A program made the translations under genes and the position numbers. A stretch of 64,000 nucleotides of DNA from Salibacterium lacus (GTDB lineage Bacteria; Bacillota; Bacilli; Bacillales; Marinococcaceae). The notes under the pieces were generated by a model, which did not search any database, was not told the origin of the DNA, and was given only the letters and a program-made list of their open reading frames with translations. The stretch is taken from positions 372,001 through 436,000 of the forward strand of contig NZ_JBHUML010000005.1 in assembly GCF_042684865.1 (NCBI RefSeq), in the 5' to 3' direction. This document shows positions 34,108 to 42,821 of this stretch, piece by piece (position 1 is the stretch's first letter; each line of letters opens with the position of its first letter).

Positions 34108-35529
34108 TTATGAATCCTGCTGTTTTTCAAACCTCAAATCAAAAAATTGATTCGTGTTGTTGAAGCAGATGTTTCGGATGATATTCTCCCACTGCGGGTC
34201 GTTGTCAGGGAGTTCTCCGTTTTCGATCCAGCCGCCTATCAGACTGCACAAGATTCTTCGGAAATAATCGTGTCTCGTGTAGGACAGGAAACTGCGGGAG
34301 TCTGTCAGCATGCCGTTAAACGCGCCGAGCTGGCCGATGTTGGCGGCGGTCTGCAGCTGTTTTTTGATGCCTTCGACATGGTCATGGAACCACCAGGCTG
34401 CACCGAGCTGAACTTTGCCGGCCAGACCTTCTTCGGAAAAAGAAGAGCCGATGGTGCTCAGCACGTCGAAGTCTTTGCTGTTCACCGAATATAGGATGGT
34501 TTTTGGCAGCTTCCTGTCTGTATTCAAGTCGTTGAGCAGGTGCGTCAGGTGCTCGGCGGTATTCAATTCATTAATCGCGTCGAACCCGGCGTTTTTCCCG
34601 ATTTCCTTTGTTCCGCGTTGATTGGCGTCGCGCAGCACGCCGATGTGAAGCTGCATGACCCAGTTGTGTTCATGATAGTGCCTGGCTAGAAAGCTCATGA
34701 TCCAGGAGAACCATTGGTGCTGCTGTTTTTCGCTGATGGACTGTCCGCTTCGAAGACGCTCGAAAATGGCTTCGGCTTCTTCTTTCGTGCAGTCCGCCCA
34801 GACTAGCTGTACGATGTCGTGGTCGGAGGAACGGCATCCTCTTTCATGGAAAAAGGTAATCCGTTCAAGCAGCGCCTGCTTAAGCGCGGCTGCACTTGAT
34901 ATAGTGCTCTGCGTCACGCTTTCCAACTGGTCGACCCATTCATTAAACGCCGTTCCGGTTTTGAACACGTTGTCCGGTCGGAACGTAGGCAGTACCGATA
35001 CATCGAACGACTCATGTTCTGCCAGGAGGTCGTGGTACGCGAGAGAATCGACCGGGTCGTCGGTCGTGCCGATCATCTGCACGTTTTCCAGTTGAATAAC
35101 GTCCCGCGGCGCGAGCGCGTTCTGCTCGAGTTTTCGCTGCACTTCTTCCCATATGCCTGGAGCATTGGATGCGTTTAATTCGCGGTCGACACCGAAGTAC
35201 CGCTTCAGTTCCATGTGGGACCAGTGGTACAGTTGATTCCCGAGCAGGTTCGGCATGACAGACGCGTAAGCCTCGAATTTCTCATAGGGGGAGGCATCCC
35301 CGGTGATGAAACGTTCTTCGATGCCGTACATTCTCATCGCCCGCCACTTGTAATGGTCTCCGGTGAACCAGACTTCAGACAAATTGGCAAACGGTTCATT
35401 TTCCCATATTTCTTTTGCAGGCAGATGACAGTGATAATCCAGAATCGGCAGTCCTTCTGCTGCGTTTTTGTACAATTGATAGCCTTTGTCGTTATGAATC
35501 AAAAAGTGGTCATTCATAAAAGATTTCAT
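34108..35529 (-). CDS. uxaC: Glucuronate isomerase
   Basis: 473 residues, usual family length. Metal-binding LDYHCHLPAKEIWEN near residue 28 (H-x-H) and the active-site region GTTDDPVDSLAYHD near 155 are clear. Converts glucuronate to fructuronate and galacturonate to tagaturonate. Last gene of the operon that begins with the oxidoreductase at 40770, and works with UxuA and the UxuB-type reductase encoded across the divergent promoter. GGAGGTG before ATG. Confidence 0.95.
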   Translation of the reverse strand: MKSFMNDHFLIHNDKGYQLYKNAAEGLPILDYHCHLPAKEIWENEPFANLSEVWFTGDHYKWRAMRMYGIEERFITGDASPYEKFEAYASVMPNLLGNQLYHWSHMELKRYFGVDRELNASNAPGIWEEVQRKLEQNALAPRDVIQLENVQMIGTTDDPVDSLAYHDLLAEHESFDVSVLPTFRPDNVFKTGTAFNEWVDQLESVTQSTISSAAALKQALLERITFFHERGCRSSDHDIVQLVWADCTKEEAEAIFERLRSGQSISEKQQHQWFSWIMSFLARHYHEHNWVMQLHIGVLRDANQRGTKEIGKNAGFDAINELNTAEHLTHLLNDLNTDRKLPKTILYSVNSKDFDVLSTIGSSFSEEGLAGKVQLGAAWWFHDHVEGIKKQLQTAANIGQLGAFNGMLTDSRSFLSYTRHDYFRRILCSLIGGWIENGELPDNDPQWENIIRNICFNNTNQFFDLRFEKQQDS

Positions 35530-35550
35530 TTAAACACCTCCGATGGTGGG

Positions 35551-36852
35551 TTACAGCAGGCCGAACAGATCCGGCAGAAATAGACTCAGCTGCGGGAAGA
35601 ATGTGATGATCAGCAGCATCACAATAAGAATCACGAAATAGGGCACCAGTGTTTTAATGACTTTTTCAAAATTGGCTTTTGCCACGCTCGTCCCGACAAA
35701 CAACACACTCCCAATCGGCGGGGTAATGCTTCCGATACACAGATTAAAGGCGATGATGATACCAAAGTGAACCGGGTCCACGCCAAGGTCCGCCGCCACC
35801 GGGAAGAAAATCGGGGTGAAAATAAGAATCGCCGGTGTCACATCCATAAAGGTTCCCATAAACAACAGGAGCAGATTCATGATCAGCAAAATAATAATCG
35901 GATTATCGCTGATAGAGAGCATCACGTTACTAATGCCGCTCGGAATCTCAAGGTACGACATCATTAAGGAAAACAAAGACGAACTAATAATTAAAAACAG
36001 GATCATCCCGGTCACTTCAAATGTTTCTTTAAAAATAACATCAATCTGTTTGATGCTGATTTCCCGGTATATCAGGGATAATACTGTTGCATACACAACC
36101 GCGACCGCAGCGCCTTCCGTTGCGGTGAAGACACCGCCGACAATGCCGCCAATCACAAGAACAATAAGCAGAAGACTTGGAACAGCATCCAGTACGATAA
36201 ATGTTTTATCTTTCCAGCTTATTTTTTCGGAAACCGCGTAGCCGTTGCGTTTGGCAATGAAATAAGCGATGGTCATAACCACCAGTCCCCACAAAATCCC
36301 GGGGATGTATCCGGCAATAAACAGCGCCGCAATCGAGGTCCCACCGCTTACAAGGGAATACACAATCAACATCGAGCTCGGCGGAATCAGAAGTCCTGCC
36401 GGGGCCGAGGCAATGTTGGCGGACGCTATATAATTGACGGGGTAGTTCTGCCTTTTGGCCATAGGGGTTATAATTTTACCCATCGCAGCTGCGGCAGCCA
36501 CACTCGAGCCCGAGATCGAGCCAAACAACATATTCCCGACCACGTTCGTGTGGGCCAGCGTACCGGGCAGCCGGCCGACAAATAGTTTCGCCAGGTTTAT
36601 GAGCTTAAAGGCGATACCACCGTTATTCATGATGATACCGGCCAGCACAAACAATGGAATGGAGAGAATCGTGAAATTATCCACACCTACCGCCAGCTGC
36701 TGCGCCGCGGTTGTTAAGCTCTGATCAAAGGGAAGAATCCACAGCATAGTGAATATGGCGCTTAACGCTGTCGCAAGCGCTATAGGTGTTCCTATCAATA
36801 GTAAAACAATTAAAGAGCCGAATAGTAGAGTTGCAGCGAGTGCTGTCGTCAT
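35551..36852 (-). CDS. TRAP transporter large permease (DctM type)
   Basis: 433 residues with about 12 helices. Typical text: PLFVLAGIIMNNGGIAFKLINL near 70, GNMLFGSISGSSVAAAAAMG near 110, and GSITPPIGSVLFVGTSVA near the end. Forms the Na+-driven translocation channel with DctQ and receives substrate from DctP. Start overlaps dctQ by 4 bases. Context indicates a uronate or a related sugar acid as cargo. Confidence 0.92.
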   Translation of the reverse strand: MTTALAATLLFGSLIVLLLIGTPIALATALSAIFTMLWILPFDQSLTTAAQQLAVGVDNFTILSIPLFVLAGIIMNNGGIAFKLINLAKLFVGRLPGTLAHTNVVGNMLFGSISGSSVAAAAAMGKIITPMAKRQNYPVNYIASANIASAPAGLLIPPSSMLIVYSLVSGGTSIAALFIAGYIPGILWGLVVMTIAYFIAKRNGYAVSEKISWKDKTFIVLDAVPSLLLIVLVIGGIVGGVFTATEGAAVAVVYATVLSLIYREISIKQIDVIFKETFEVTGMILFLIISSSLFSLMMSYLEIPSGISNVMLSISDNPIIILLIMNLLLLFMGTFMDVTPAILIFTPIFFPVAADLGVDPVHFGIIIAFNLCIGSITPPIGSVLFVGTSVAKANFEKVIKTLVPYFVILIVMLLIITFFPQLSLFLPDLFGLL

Positions 36853-37337
36853 TCATTTCCCTCCATTTCCTCCATGGTACCGGCGGGCATTGCCAGGTAC
36901 CACAGCGAATAAAAAGCGATAAACAATCCTGCTAATGGCAGGGCCAGATAGACATACATCATGCTTATACCAAGCGCGGCAGATGTCTCCTGGTTGGTAT
37001 ACGTGATCAGAATAATTCCTCCGATGATGAGAGAACCAGTGCTGAGCAGGAACCAAAAGACCTGAATCAGTTTGAAAATCACACGCTGCATACGCTCCGT
37101 GAAGCGTTGAAGCAGTACCGTGATGGCGATATGTTTTTGCTGCCCGAACACATAAGCTGTCGTAAAGAGCGCAAACCATATTAATAAGAAACGAACCATT
37201 TCCTCACTAATGGTGCTTGGTACATCCAGAAAGTATCTGGTAAATACCTGATAGATGGACAGCACAGTCATCGTTACAAGCAGCAGTACATTGATACCAA
37301 AAAGAAGTTTATCTACGGATTGTTTGACCATCTGCAT
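36849..37337 (-). CDS. TRAP transporter small permease (DctQ type)
   Basis: 162 residues, four helices, with the family's R-Y-F and E-E-x2-RFLLIW pattern (TRYFLDVPSTISEEMVRFLL). Partner of the DctM protein; overlaps it by 4 bases (ATGA) and follows dctP by 1 base. Confidence 0.9.
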   Translation of the reverse strand: MQMVKQSVDKLLFGINVLLLVTMTVLSIYQVFTRYFLDVPSTISEEMVRFLLIWFALFTTAYVFGQQKHIAITVLLQRFTERMQRVIFKLIQVFWFLLSTGSLIIGGIILITYTNQETSAALGISMMYVYLALPLAGLFIAFYSLWYLAMPAGTMEEMEGNE

Positions 37338-37338
37338 A

Positions 37339-38331
37339 TTACTTCACCTCATTTATGGTTTGATAAATGTCAGAGGTGGCGGGGTCGTTTTTGAACTGTT
37401 CATGCATAGGCTGCACCGCTTCAATAAAGGCCTGTTTGTCCACTTCCTGGAAGTTCACGTTCATTTCTTGTTTGGCGGTTTCTTTTGCATCATTGACCGC
37501 TTTCTGCCACAGCTCTCTATGATGGTTGGTGGACGTTGACGCAGCCTCCTGCAGAATCCGGCGGTGTTCGTCTGACAGCTGATTATAGGTTTTATCACTG
37601 ATGATCAGCATGTCCGGTACGATGGAGTGTTCGGTGTAGAAATAATTCTTGGCGACTTCCCCGTGATTGCTGCTTGTCAGGGCCGTGGCGTTGTTTTCCG
37701 CGCCGCCGATCACACCGGACTGCAGGGCGGTATACACCTGACTGTAACTCATCGGAGTCGGTACGCCGCCCATCGCGTTAATCATCTGAACGCTCGTTTG
37801 ACTGGCCTGAACCCTGATTTTCAACCCTTGCATGTCTTCGGGACTTTGAACCTGCCGGTCGGCGGTATACACATTCCGTACACCGCCGCTGTAGTACGAC
37901 AGCCCCCGGAAGCCGCTGTCTATCGTTTTGTTATACAGTTCTTCGGTGATAGCAGAGCTGGTCATCACTCGGTGAAACTGCTCTTTGTTCTCAAACAGAT
38001 ACGGCAGGCTGAAAATCGCGTACGAAGGCTCAAAGCTTTCGAGACTGCTCACACTGACTTTGGCGATATCTACGGTGCCGATCTGGGTTCTTTCGATGAC
38101 TTCCCGTTCCGACCCAAGGTTGCCGTTAGGATATATTTTTAAATGCAGTTCATTGTTTGTTTTCTCCTCTACTTCCTCTTTCAGTACTTCCATCGCCTTG
38201 TGAATGGGATGGCTCGTAGGGTGGCTGTGTGCCAGTATTAACGTAGACGTATCCTTTTCCCCCTGTGCGGTCTGGCAGGCGGAAAGAACAATTACAAGAA
38301 GGATGATTTTAATTCCTGCTAACCATTTCAT
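37339..38331 (-). CDS. TRAP transporter substrate-binding lipoprotein (DctP type)
   Basis: 330 residues. Lipobox LSAC within the first 20 residues, so it is tethered outside the membrane. DctP family text follows: LAHSHPTSHPIHKAM, LKIYPNGNLGSEREVIE, and the carboxylate-binding arginine in GLKIRVQ. ATG 38331 is chosen for the signal peptide and AAAGGGG; the longer frame to 38442 has no role. Preceded by a large hairpin at 38443-38503. Confidence 0.9.
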   Translation of the reverse strand: MKWLAGIKIILLVIVLSACQTAQGEKDTSTLILAHSHPTSHPIHKAMEVLKEEVEEKTNNELHLKIYPNGNLGSEREVIERTQIGTVDIAKVSVSSLESFEPSYAIFSLPYLFENKEQFHRVMTSSAITEELYNKTIDSGFRGLSYYSGGVRNVYTADRQVQSPEDMQGLKIRVQASQTSVQMINAMGGVPTPMSYSQVYTALQSGVIGGAENNATALTSSNHGEVAKNYFYTEHSIVPDMLIISDKTYNQLSDEHRRILQEAASTSTNHHRELWQKAVNDAKETAKQEMNVNFQEVDKQAFIEAVQPMHEQFKNDPATSDIYQTINEVK

Positions 38332-38442
38332 GGTGGACGGCCCCTTTCTCCTCTCAGCAAATGCTGTGATGTATGATGCGCGGATATGTACTTCCAACCC
38401 GAAATCTAAAACGCTTTCAAACGACATAATGAAAAAAGACAC

Positions 38443-38503
38443 ATGCCGCGCTCAGGCGGGGAAAGGGCTGCATCCACCTTCTTTCCCGCCTGCCCGGCAT
38501 GAC
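38443..38503 (-). promoter_or_regulatory. Long intercistronic hairpin between oxidoreductase and dctP
   Basis: CATGCCG pairs with CGGCATG and CAGGCGGG with CCGCCTG, with GAAAG/CTTTC near the loop, forming a stem of about 20 pairs. It has no long T run, so an RNA stabiliser or partial attenuator within the operon is more likely than a full terminator. It may raise or lower transporter expression relative to the upstream genes. Confidence 0.6.
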
Positions 38504-38517
38504 AGCACGCGGCCGCC

Positions 38518-39591
38518 TTAGTTGATCTTAAGCGCCTGCTCCTGTGAATCCAGTGCCAGCTCGGCTGCTTTGAAAATGTGAGCCTGCGTCATCGCCTTTT
38601 CGGTTTGATTCAGGCAGTCCAGAATCATTTCGCCAAAGAATGGATAGCCGATTTGACCGGACACATTCTCGTATCTCTCTTCTTTGTCATTGACAACGTA
38701 AACATGATCTTCTTCCGCGGATTTCGCAATGTCCACGTACTTTCTCAGCTCAATATAGCCTTTTGTTCCAAGGATAATGGTTCTGCCGTCGCCCCACGTT
38801 CCAAGGCCGTCCGGTGTGAGCCAATCGACGCGGAAATAATTGGACGCTCCATTGTCTGCTGTAAGCGTGGCATCGCCGAAGTCTTCGAATTCAGGATAGT
38901 CTTTATGCGCGTAGTTCCCTACTTTGCTGTGGATGACTTTGGCGTCGTCGGCCCCCGCGTAGAACAGAAACTGCTCCACCTGGTGGCTGGCAATGTCGCA
39001 GAGGATGCCGCCGTAATGTTCTCTCTGCCAGAACCATTCGGGTCTTGAAGCAATGTTACTGCGGTGCGGACCTGTTCCTAGTACCTGCACCACGTCGCCG
39101 ATTTCGCCGCTTTTGATAAGGTCGCCGGCATAGACGGCGCTTTCCACGTGCAGTCTTTCGCTGTAATACACAAACCAGCGCAGTCCGGTCTCGTCGACTT
39201 TCTTCCGCGCTCTATCCAGCTGCTCTTTCGTCGTGAACGGTGTTTTGTCCGTGAAATAATGCTTTCCGGCATCCAGCACTCTCAAACCGAGGTCGCCGCG
39301 CTGGGATGGAATTTTCGCCCCGGCTATCATTTGAATCTCAGCGTCGTTCAGTACACTTTCTTCAGAATCCGCTTTTTTTACTTCAGGATGCTCCTGAATA
39401 AACGCTTCCACTTTTTCACTGTCTTCATCGTACACCGCGGTCAATTGCGCTCCTGCTTCTTTCAGCCCGTTGCTCATGCCGTAAATGTGCCCGTGGTCGA
39501 GGCCGACGATTCCAACCTTGAACTCCCCGTCCTGCACTACTTTTTCGCTTTTGCCTTTTGGAGCATAATTCATTCCATCGTTGTTACTCAT
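38518..39591 (-). CDS. Gfo/Idh/MocA-family oxidoreductase
   Basis: 357 residues. Rossmann start KVGIVGLDHGHIYGM; the usual EKP is here DKTP (YFTDKTPFTTKEQL); the helix with GGILCDIASHQVEQFLFYAG carries the likely catalytic histidine. Residues 1-23 precede the Rossmann fold. NAD(P)-dependent dehydrogenases or hydrolases of sugars and polyols. In a hexuronate operon it may convert a modified uronic acid or its aldonate. Follows the next oxidoreductase gene by 24 bases. Confidence 0.85.
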   Translation of the reverse strand: MSNNDGMNYAPKGKSEKVVQDGEFKVGIVGLDHGHIYGMSNGLKEAGAQLTAVYDEDSEKVEAFIQEHPEVKKADSEESVLNDAEIQMIAGAKIPSQRGDLGLRVLDAGKHYFTDKTPFTTKEQLDRARKKVDETGLRWFVYYSERLHVESAVYAGDLIKSGEIGDVVQVLGTGPHRSNIASRPEWFWQREHYGGILCDIASHQVEQFLFYAGADDAKVIHSKVGNYAHKDYPEFEDFGDATLTADNGASNYFRVDWLTPDGLGTWGDGRTIILGTKGYIELRKYVDIAKSAEEDHVYVVNDKEERYENVSGQIGYPFFGEMILDCLNQTEKAMTQAHIFKAAELALDSQEQALKIN

Positions 39592-39615
39592 TTTTGCGTT
39601 CCCTCCTTCGTTGTA

Positions 39616-40770
39616 TTATTCGTAGTCACCGTGTACAGAAATCTCATTATTCTGGAAATTGTCGACGCTGTTTTGTTTCTCATAAAAATGCGGTGCATGG
39701 TTCAGCAGGCTCTCTCTGGAGTAGAAGCTGCTGTCTTTGGTGAGCGGCAGCGTTACATGTTTCTTTTCTGTCGCGGCTTCGTAAATCGCCATGATGATTT
39801 CCAGTGTTTTGCGTCCTTCTTCTCCGGTAACAAGAGGAGCCTTGTTCCCTTTCACGGCCTGTATGACGTCGTGAATCTGGCCGGTGTGGCCTTCATACCG
39901 CAGTGGTTCGAGCTGATTATAGGTCTCAGTGATCGACTGCTGGAGTGTTTCGTTCGTCTCCGGAAAGCCGTTTTCGAGCTGGGTATAGGCTTTTACATCA
40001 AATGGGACTTCCAGCTTTGCTTTGTCTCCCTGGAATATCAGCTTCTGTTCTTCTCCGTGATGCACTGCAGAGCTTGTTACCTGCGACAGTCCTCCGTCCT
40101 CGTGGCGGAATATAGCAATCGACAGGTCTTCTACTTCTGCGTTGGTGTGGGCGGTGTTGGACATAAATGCCGATATTTCAGCCGGTGCGCCGCGGAGCCA
40201 CTGGAAAATATCGATATGATGGACCGCGTGATTCAGCGTGCAGCCGCCGCCTTCTTTCTCCCAGGTTCCTCTCCACCACAAGTCGTAGTAGTTGAACCCT
40301 CTCCACCAGTGCGAATCAATCTGCGTGTGATTAATGCTTCCAATGGTCTCGTCGGAGAGCAGTTTCGACAGTTTCATCATCGGATTCTTGAAGCGGTTCT
40401 GCGCGATGACCGACAGAATGACGTCATATTTTTCGCTCGCCTCCAGCATCCGGTCGCATTCTTCGAGGGAAGAAGCCATCGGTTTCTCCACCAGCACATG
40501 TGTGCGGTGCTCCATCGCTTTAATTGCTATATCGCTGTGGGTAAACGGTGGTGTGCAGATGGATACGAGATCCAGTTCTTCGTTTTCCAGCATCTTCTCG
40601 TAATCTGTGTACACTGATGCGTTCAGTTCATATTTTTTATTAATCGTTTCCGCTTTGTCTTCATACAAATCGCATAAAGCCGCGATTTGAATCTCTTCAT
40701 CCACTTCCAAATACCCCTCTACATGCGACGAACTAATCGCCCCGACACCTATAACACCAACTTTAAGCAT
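39616..40770 (-). CDS. Gfo/Idh/MocA-family oxidoreductase
   Basis: 384 residues. MLKVGVIGVGAISSSHVEGY binds NAD(P); HVLVEKPMASSLEECDRML is the conserved EKP; GGGCTLNHAVHHIDIFQWL has the catalytic-region histidines. First gene of the leftward hexuronate operon, 47 bases from the palindromic operator. Substrate not determined; different subfamily from its neighbour (38518), so the two probably act on different substrates or in sequence. Confidence 0.87.
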   Translation of the reverse strand: MLKVGVIGVGAISSSHVEGYLEVDEEIQIAALCDLYEDKAETINKKYELNASVYTDYEKMLENEELDLVSICTPPFTHSDIAIKAMEHRTHVLVEKPMASSLEECDRMLEASEKYDVILSVIAQNRFKNPMMKLSKLLSDETIGSINHTQIDSHWWRGFNYYDLWWRGTWEKEGGGCTLNHAVHHIDIFQWLRGAPAEISAFMSNTAHTNAEVEDLSIAIFRHEDGGLSQVTSSAVHHGEEQKLIFQGDKAKLEVPFDVKAYTQLENGFPETNETLQQSITETYNQLEPLRYEGHTGQIHDVIQAVKGNKAPLVTGEEGRKTLEIIMAIYEAATEKKHVTLPLTKDSSFYSRESLLNHAPHFYEKQNSVDNFQNNEISVHGDYE

Positions 40771-40816
40771 TGTTACCCTCCTGATAATTAGAGAATGTAT
40801 TTTTTAAAATACTAAC

Positions 40817-40834
40817 ATACTTGTATACAAGTAG
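40817..40834. promoter_or_regulatory. GntR-type operator for the leftward hexuronate operon
   Basis: ATACTTGTATACAAGTAG, a near-perfect palindrome centred on GTATAC and matching the site at 41671 in 17 of 18 positions. Lies between the regulator stop and the first operon gene. Flanking TAACAT on the left is also the inverse of the right flank of the other site. Confidence 0.85.
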
Positions 40835-40844
40835 CTAGTTTTTT

Positions 40845-41516
40845 TTAAAAATAGTCCGGGAATTTTTCTTCTATCTTCTCAATATCAATCGTCAGCCGGC
40901 TTAAGTGGTCTTTCATCACAGTAATTCCCTTTTCCTCATCTTTCTCCTTAATGGAGTTAAATATTTCTTCATGCTGGTTGATTAAGAGCTGCCAGTTCAC
41001 TGAAGATATTAAGCTGAGCATCCGGATTCGGTTGTAGTTCACCATAGAGTTCTCAATAATACTCCAGGAATAAAATTTGTCCACGCCGGCGAACAAGATT
41101 TCATGAAACTCCTGGTCAAGATCAAATAATTGAACGTATTCCGGGGAATCCACGTATTCTCTCTGCTTTGCCAGGTTTTTTTCCATCATGAACATATAAT
41201 ATTCATCGAACTGCTGCAGCGCCAGTTTCACGATGGCAAGCTCCAGATTTTCTCTGATAAACACCGACTCTTCGACGAGTTTCTTGTTGATAAGAGACAC
41301 GTACGTCCCTCTTTGGGGATAAACTTCAATCAATCTTTCTTCTGATAGTTTTAAGAAAGCTTCTCTTACCGGTGTCCGGCTCACATTCAGGTGATCGGAT
41401 ACGACATTTTCCGTAATCCGCTGGCCGGGCTTATAGATTAATTTCATGATGTCGCTTTTTAACTTGTCATAGACATAACTTCTAACGGAGACATTCTGTG
41501 CGGAGTTGTTTTCCAT
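40845..41516 (-). CDS. GntR-family (FadR/FCD) regulator of hexuronate genes
   Basis: 223 residues. GntR helix-turn-helix in YVYDKLKSDIMKLIYKPGQR and VSDHLNVSRTPVREAFLKL. The FCD effector domain has the metal ligands in DLDQEFHEILF and the later histidines QHEEI and KDHLSRL. It resembles UxuR/ExuR-type FCD repressors, which release DNA on binding hexuronate intermediates. It lies between its two presumed operators. ATG 41516 has a modest AAGG site. A third weak GTATAC-centred site near 41551 may give autoregulation. Confidence 0.87.
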   Translation of the reverse strand: MENNSAQNVSVRSYVYDKLKSDIMKLIYKPGQRITENVVSDHLNVSRTPVREAFLKLSEERLIEVYPQRGTYVSLINKKLVEESVFIRENLELAIVKLALQQFDEYYMFMMEKNLAKQREYVDSPEYVQLFDLDQEFHEILFAGVDKFYSWSIIENSMVNYNRIRMLSLISSVNWQLLINQHEEIFNSIKEKDEEKGITVMKDHLSRLTIDIEKIEEKFPDYF

Positions 41517-41670
41517 AACCTTCTATTATCCACCTTACTTCTTTTTGTACCAGTATACAGAAACATCATAGACGATAAAACAGGCGTTTCGGATAAACCG
41601 GCCCGTTTATTCCTGGTCTGCCTTATTTCAGAAGATGTGAAAACAGGAATAAAATGAAATCAACTATAGA

Positions 41671-41688
41671 TACTTGTATACAAGTATG
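41671..41688. promoter_or_regulatory. GntR-type operator for uxuA-uxuB
   Basis: ATACTTGTATACAAGTAT, a perfect 18-base palindrome 48 bases before uxuA and followed by GTTAGC. It is the partner of the site at 40817. Confidence 0.88.
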
Positions 41689-41735
41689 TTAGCATAAAAG
41701 CCATAATTAGTTCAAGCAAAGGCAGGTGACGGTCA

Positions 41736-42794
41736 ATGGAAATGGGGTTCCGCTGGTTCGGAGGGAATAATGACAGCATCTCTCTGGCAGACATCCGGCA
41801 GATACCAAATACAACCCAGATTGTATGGGCTCTGCATCAGAAAGAAGCCGGGGAAGTGTGGCAGAGAGATGAAATCGCGGAAGAAGTAAAGAACATCACA
41901 TCCAAAGGATTCAAGGCTGACGTCGTCGAAAGCGTCAACGTACATGAAGATATTAAGCTCGGCCTTCCTTCCAGAGAACAATACATCGAAAATTATAAAG
42001 TAACGCTGCAGAATTTGGCGGCCGAAGGGGTAAAAACGGTCTGCTATAATTTCATGCCTGTATTTGACTGGATACGAACCGACCTTCACAAAGAATTAAA
42101 CGACGGATCGACCGCTTTGTTTTATGAAAACGAACAGGTGGAACACGCCACGCCGGAAGATATTATTAACAAGGTGCTGGCGAACCCGGAGTTTACGATG
42201 CCGGGCTGGGAGCCTTCGCGGCTGCATCACATTTCATCTACCATCAAACAGTACGAGCACGTCACGGAAGAAATGCTGCAGGAGAACCTGAAGTATTTTC
42301 TCGAAAAGGTTATTCCTACGTGTGAAGAGTGTAATATTGCGCTTGCGGTGCATCCCGACGATCCGCCGTGGGAAGTTTTCAATCTGCCCCGCATCGTGTC
42401 GAATTATGAGCATCTGGAGACGATTACCGGCATGGTGGACAGCACATATAACGGGCTGACCCTGTGCAGCGGAGCACTCGGATCCTCAAGCGGCAATGAT
42501 ATACCTCAAATGATTTACGATTTCCAGGATAGAATACACTTTGCCCACGTGAGAAACGTGCAGCGCTTTGATAATGGAGACTTTATTGAAACGTCGCACC
42601 GCGAAGACGACGGATCGGTCCCTGTTCTTGATATTTTAAAAGCCTATCATGATATCGGTTTTCAGGGTGTTATACGTCCCGATCACGGCAGACACCTCTG
42701 GAAGGAAAACAGCCGTCCGGGCTACGGCCTTTATGACCGGTCTCTTGGCATTATGTATCTGCACGGCAGCTGGGACACGTTAAACAAAAACTGA
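41736..42794 (+). CDS. uxuA: Mannonate dehydratase
   Basis: 352 residues, family length. Starts MEMGFRWFGGNNDSI; includes CNIALAVHPDDPPWEVFNLPRIV with the metal-site histidine and aspartates, and LCSGALGSSSGND. Converts D-mannonate to 2-keto-3-deoxygluconate. First of two rightward genes; AGGTGACG before the start. With UxaC and the SDR reductase it completes glucuronate breakdown to KDG. Confidence 0.93.
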   Translation: MEMGFRWFGGNNDSISLADIRQIPNTTQIVWALHQKEAGEVWQRDEIAEEVKNITSKGFKADVVESVNVHEDIKLGLPSREQYIENYKVTLQNLAAEGVKTVCYNFMPVFDWIRTDLHKELNDGSTALFYENEQVEHATPEDIINKVLANPEFTMPGWEPSRLHHISSTIKQYEHVTEEMLQENLKYFLEKVIPTCEECNIALAVHPDDPPWEVFNLPRIVSNYEHLETITGMVDSTYNGLTLCSGALGSSSGNDIPQMIYDFQDRIHFAHVRNVQRFDNGDFIETSHREDDGSVPVLDILKAYHDIGFQGVIRPDHGRHLWKENSRPGYGLYDRSLGIMYLHGSWDTLNKN

Positions 42795-42821
42795 TTCCAC
42801 GCGGAAAAAAGGAGGAAAATC

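Noticed and set aside
39148..40617. 489-codon plus-strand frame
   Set aside because: Exact antisense of two MocA oxidoreductases with no family features and no start signal.
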